A stretch of 64,000 bases of DNA. Origin: Cytobacillus dafuensis (GTDB lineage Bacteria; Bacillota; Bacilli; Bacillales; Cytobacillaceae). Made by a program: the position numbers and the translations under genes. The stretch covers positions 3,948,001 through 4,012,000 of the forward strand of contig NZ_CP042593.1 in NCBI RefSeq assembly GCF_007995155.1, written 5' to 3'. Under the pieces are notes generated by a model. That model was given only the letters and a program-made list of their open reading frames with translations, had not been told where the DNA came from and did not search any database. This document shows positions 62,261 through 64,000 of the stretch, in pieces; within the stretch, counting starts at the first letter, position 1, and every line of letters starts with the position of its first letter.

Positions 62261-64000
62261 TTAAGTTTTACCTCCTAATACCTTTGACCTTGCAATGTAT
62301 AACAGCTTTTTTCTTAGTTCCTCTTTTTGCATATTATTATAAGTTGAAATCAATACTTCAATCAGATCAATTTCAATAGGACCGGCTTTTCCAACATAGA
62401 TTTTTGAATGGACTTGTTTGTCAATCATTTCATCTGTTGATAGAAGTTCTTCAACCAATTTTTCACCAGGGCGTATTCCTGTAAAAACAATACTGATTTC
62501 ATCTAGTTTGTATCCTGATAATCGAATTAAATTCTGAACGAGGTCTAGTATTCTTACCGGTTCTCCCATATCTAGTATAAAAATTTCTCCGCCTTTCGCT
62601 AACGCGCCAGCTTGAATAACTAATCTGGCCGCTTCTGGAATGGTCATAAAGTATCGAACCATATCCGGATGTGTCACTGTTACTGGACCACCTTTTTGAA
62701 TTTGTCTGATGAATAAAGGTATGACACTTCCTCTACTGCCTAGTACATTACCAAACCTTACTGCTACAAACTTTGTTCGGCTTTTTTCATTAAGATCCTG
62801 AATAATCATTTCTGCCAGCCTTTTTGTTGCACCCATTACACCTGTTGGATTTACAGCTTTATCTGATGAAATCATGACAAAGTTACTTACTCGATGAACA
62901 TGAGAGGCTTCAGCTAAATTTTTTGTTCCAATCACATTATTCTTGACAGCTTCTTCTGGATTCCATTCCATAAGATGTACGTGTTTATGAGCAGCAGCAT
63001 GATAAATCGTATCAGGCTGATATTTTTCAATGATTTCAAATATCTTCTCGCGATCTTGAATATCCGCTATTTCAGGAATAATTTCAAAGTCATTCTCGAA
63101 CTTTTCTCTCATTTCCAAATCAATATGATAAATACTGTTTTCACCATGACCTAATAAGATAATTTTGGAAGGTTTAAAATTTGCTATTTGCCTGCAAACC
63201 TCTGATCCAATTGAACCACCTGCTCCAGTTACTAAAATTACTTTGTCGGTAATTGAATCCGAAATGCTTAAATCATCAAGGATAACAGGCTCCCTGCCTA
63301 ATAAATCATTAATTTGAATATCACGTACTTCATTAAAAGTGCTTTTACCTTCCACAATATCTTCAAGCATTGGCATTGTTTGTGTTTTTACGTTTGTTTT
63401 TACACATTTGTTTAGAATCTCATTTAGATGTTGTTTCTTTAAAGAGGGAATTGCGATGATTATGTGTTCAATTTTTAGTTTCTGTACAACCATTTCAATA
63501 TCTTTCGCTGAACCAACAACCGGAACACCGTAAATTTCAAGTTTTTGTTTATGCGGATTATCATCAATAAAGGCTACAGGATAAAATTTTTCAGAACTAT
63601 TGGTAATAAAGTGCCTGACTAACAACGTACCTGCTGATCCTGCACCAACAATTAATGTTCTTTTCTTATTAGAATTATCTATTACTAACCGATTCAAAAA
63701 TATTTTCCAAATGAAGCGTGATCCACAAATAAGCATCGAAAATAATAACCAAAATAATAAAAGCGGGCGAAAACTGGTATCTGCATTTACTATTGTTTGA
63801 ATGACAAAAAAAATAAACATTGATAAAGTAGTAACAAGAATAATCTGCGTTACATCTTTTACACTTCCATGCTCCCATGCTTTTCTATGCAGCTTAAATC
63901 CGAATGCTATGAGGAAATAGATAAATGAGAAAAGTACTATTGGTATAACTTCATCTTTCTCCATCAGTCTTAAGTAATCAAAAGGATTTGTTGCTGTATC
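62261..64000 (-). CDS. Membrane-bound UDP-GlcNAc 4,6-dehydratase (PglF/EpsC/CapD-like), 5' end outside window
   Basis: The reading frame is open to the right edge: twelve further codons without a stop precede the ATG at 63964, so the start lies beyond the window. Visible are the last two or so of the usual N-terminal membrane segments. A first Rossmann domain (V-G-A-G-S-A-G-T-L-L near residue 108 of the visible ATG frame) follows, then the catalytic extended-SDR domain with T-G-A-G-G-S-I-G-S. The active-site stretch is S-S-D-K-A-V-N-P-T-G-V-M-G-A-T-K-R, where Met replaces the usual Tyr, as in the PglF/FlaA1-long group. The C-terminus has G-I-R-P-G-E-K-L. It supplies UDP-4-keto-6-deoxy-GlcNAc to the PglE-like aminotransferase. 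Confidence 0.9.
   Translation of the reverse strand, partial: DTATNPFDYLRLMEKDEVIPIVLFSFIYFLIAFGFKLHRKAWEHGSVKDVTQIILVTTLSMFIFFVIQTIVNADTSFRPLLLFWLLFSMLICGSRFIWKIFLNRLVIDNSNKKRTLIVGAGSAGTLLVRHFITNSSEKFYPVAFIDDNPHKQKLEIYGVPVVGSAKDIEMVVQKLKIEHIIIAIPSLKKQHLNEILNKCVKTNVKTQTMPMLEDIVEGKSTFNEVRDIQINDLLGREPVILDDLSISDSITDKVILVTGAGGSIGSEVCRQIANFKPSKIILLGHGENSIYHIDLEMREKFENDFEIIPEIADIQDREKIFEIIEKYQPDTIYHAAAHKHVHLMEWNPEEAVKNNVIGTKNLAEASHVHRVSNFVMISSDKAVNPTGVMGATKRLAEMIIQDLNEKSRTKFVAVRFGNVLGSRGSVIPLFIRQIQKGGPVTVTHPDMVRYFMTIPEAARLVIQAGALAKGGEIFILDMGEPVRILDLVQNLIRLSGYKLDEISIVFTGIRPGEKLVEELLSTDEMIDKQVHSKIYVGKAGPIEIDLIEVLISTYNNMQKEELRKKLLYIARSKVLGGKT

Overview
This window looks like a chromosomal segment of a low-GC, spore-forming Bacillaceae species (Bacillus sensu lato). 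The evidence is gene content and order. The left 38 kb follows a backbone familiar from Bacillus subtilis (pbpD, yufK, mrpABCDEFG, yuxO, pepA, yuiF/D/C/B, yumB, yumC, yutM, yuzB, yutJ, yuzD, yutI, hom-thrC-thrB, yutH, yutG). Sporulation-linked genes are present (racA, yutH, small Tyr/Pro-rich proteins). A proS gene carries a T-box leader. The genus cannot be fixed from sequence reading alone, and no rRNA or tRNA gene was seen.

Layout. Positions 1-4063 hold the 3' part of a class A penicillin-binding protein, yufK, a two-hairpin repeat element, a small membrane-anchored hypothetical gene, and a DUF1646 transporter whose structured leader is a candidate Na+ riboswitch. Positions 4514-10234 are a complete Mrp Na+/H+ antiporter operon. 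Positions 10511-12051 hold a MITE inserted in the stop codon of the yuxO-like thioesterase, then a small-gene area with intergenic repeats. Positions 12091-16953 carry clpP (probably a paralogue) behind an ECF-like sigma factor, archaeal-type proS with its T-box, and ald. Positions 17220-38314 are the conserved housekeeping, redox and threonine block, interrupted by several repeat families and two 52-bp tandem arrays.

From 38567 to the right edge is a surface-polysaccharide locus. It has a short plus-strand module (PHP-type phosphatase, initiating phosphoglycosyltransferase, ATP-grasp enzyme) converging on a long minus-strand run. That run encodes UDP-sugar dehydratase/aminotransferase functions (PglF/PglE-like), a phosphoglycosyltransferase fused to a FemAB/GNAT acyltransferase, a pseudaminic acid pathway (PseB, C, G, I, F), modifying oxidoreductases, flippase, polymerase, glycosyltransferases and a heparinase-like protein.

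How it fits together. Sodium and pH handling are clustered at the left (DUF1646 with its candidate Na+ leader, Mrp, YuiF). Two type II NADH dehydrogenase-like genes (yumB, yutJ) each carry a TTGTGA/TCACAA-type palindrome upstream, suggesting redox control. The glycan locus appears to make a CMP-activated nonulosonic acid. A formyltransferase sits where the PseH acetyltransferase would be expected, so an N-formylated pseudaminic acid derivative is a plausible product. A separate 4-amino sugar may be acylated by the FemAB-like domain fused to the initiating transferase.

The most unusual non-coding signal is a roughly 41-bp double mini-hairpin module: two small stems with an AGGA-type loop, 13-14 nt apart. 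It recurs in two otherwise unrelated repeat families with compensatory stem changes.
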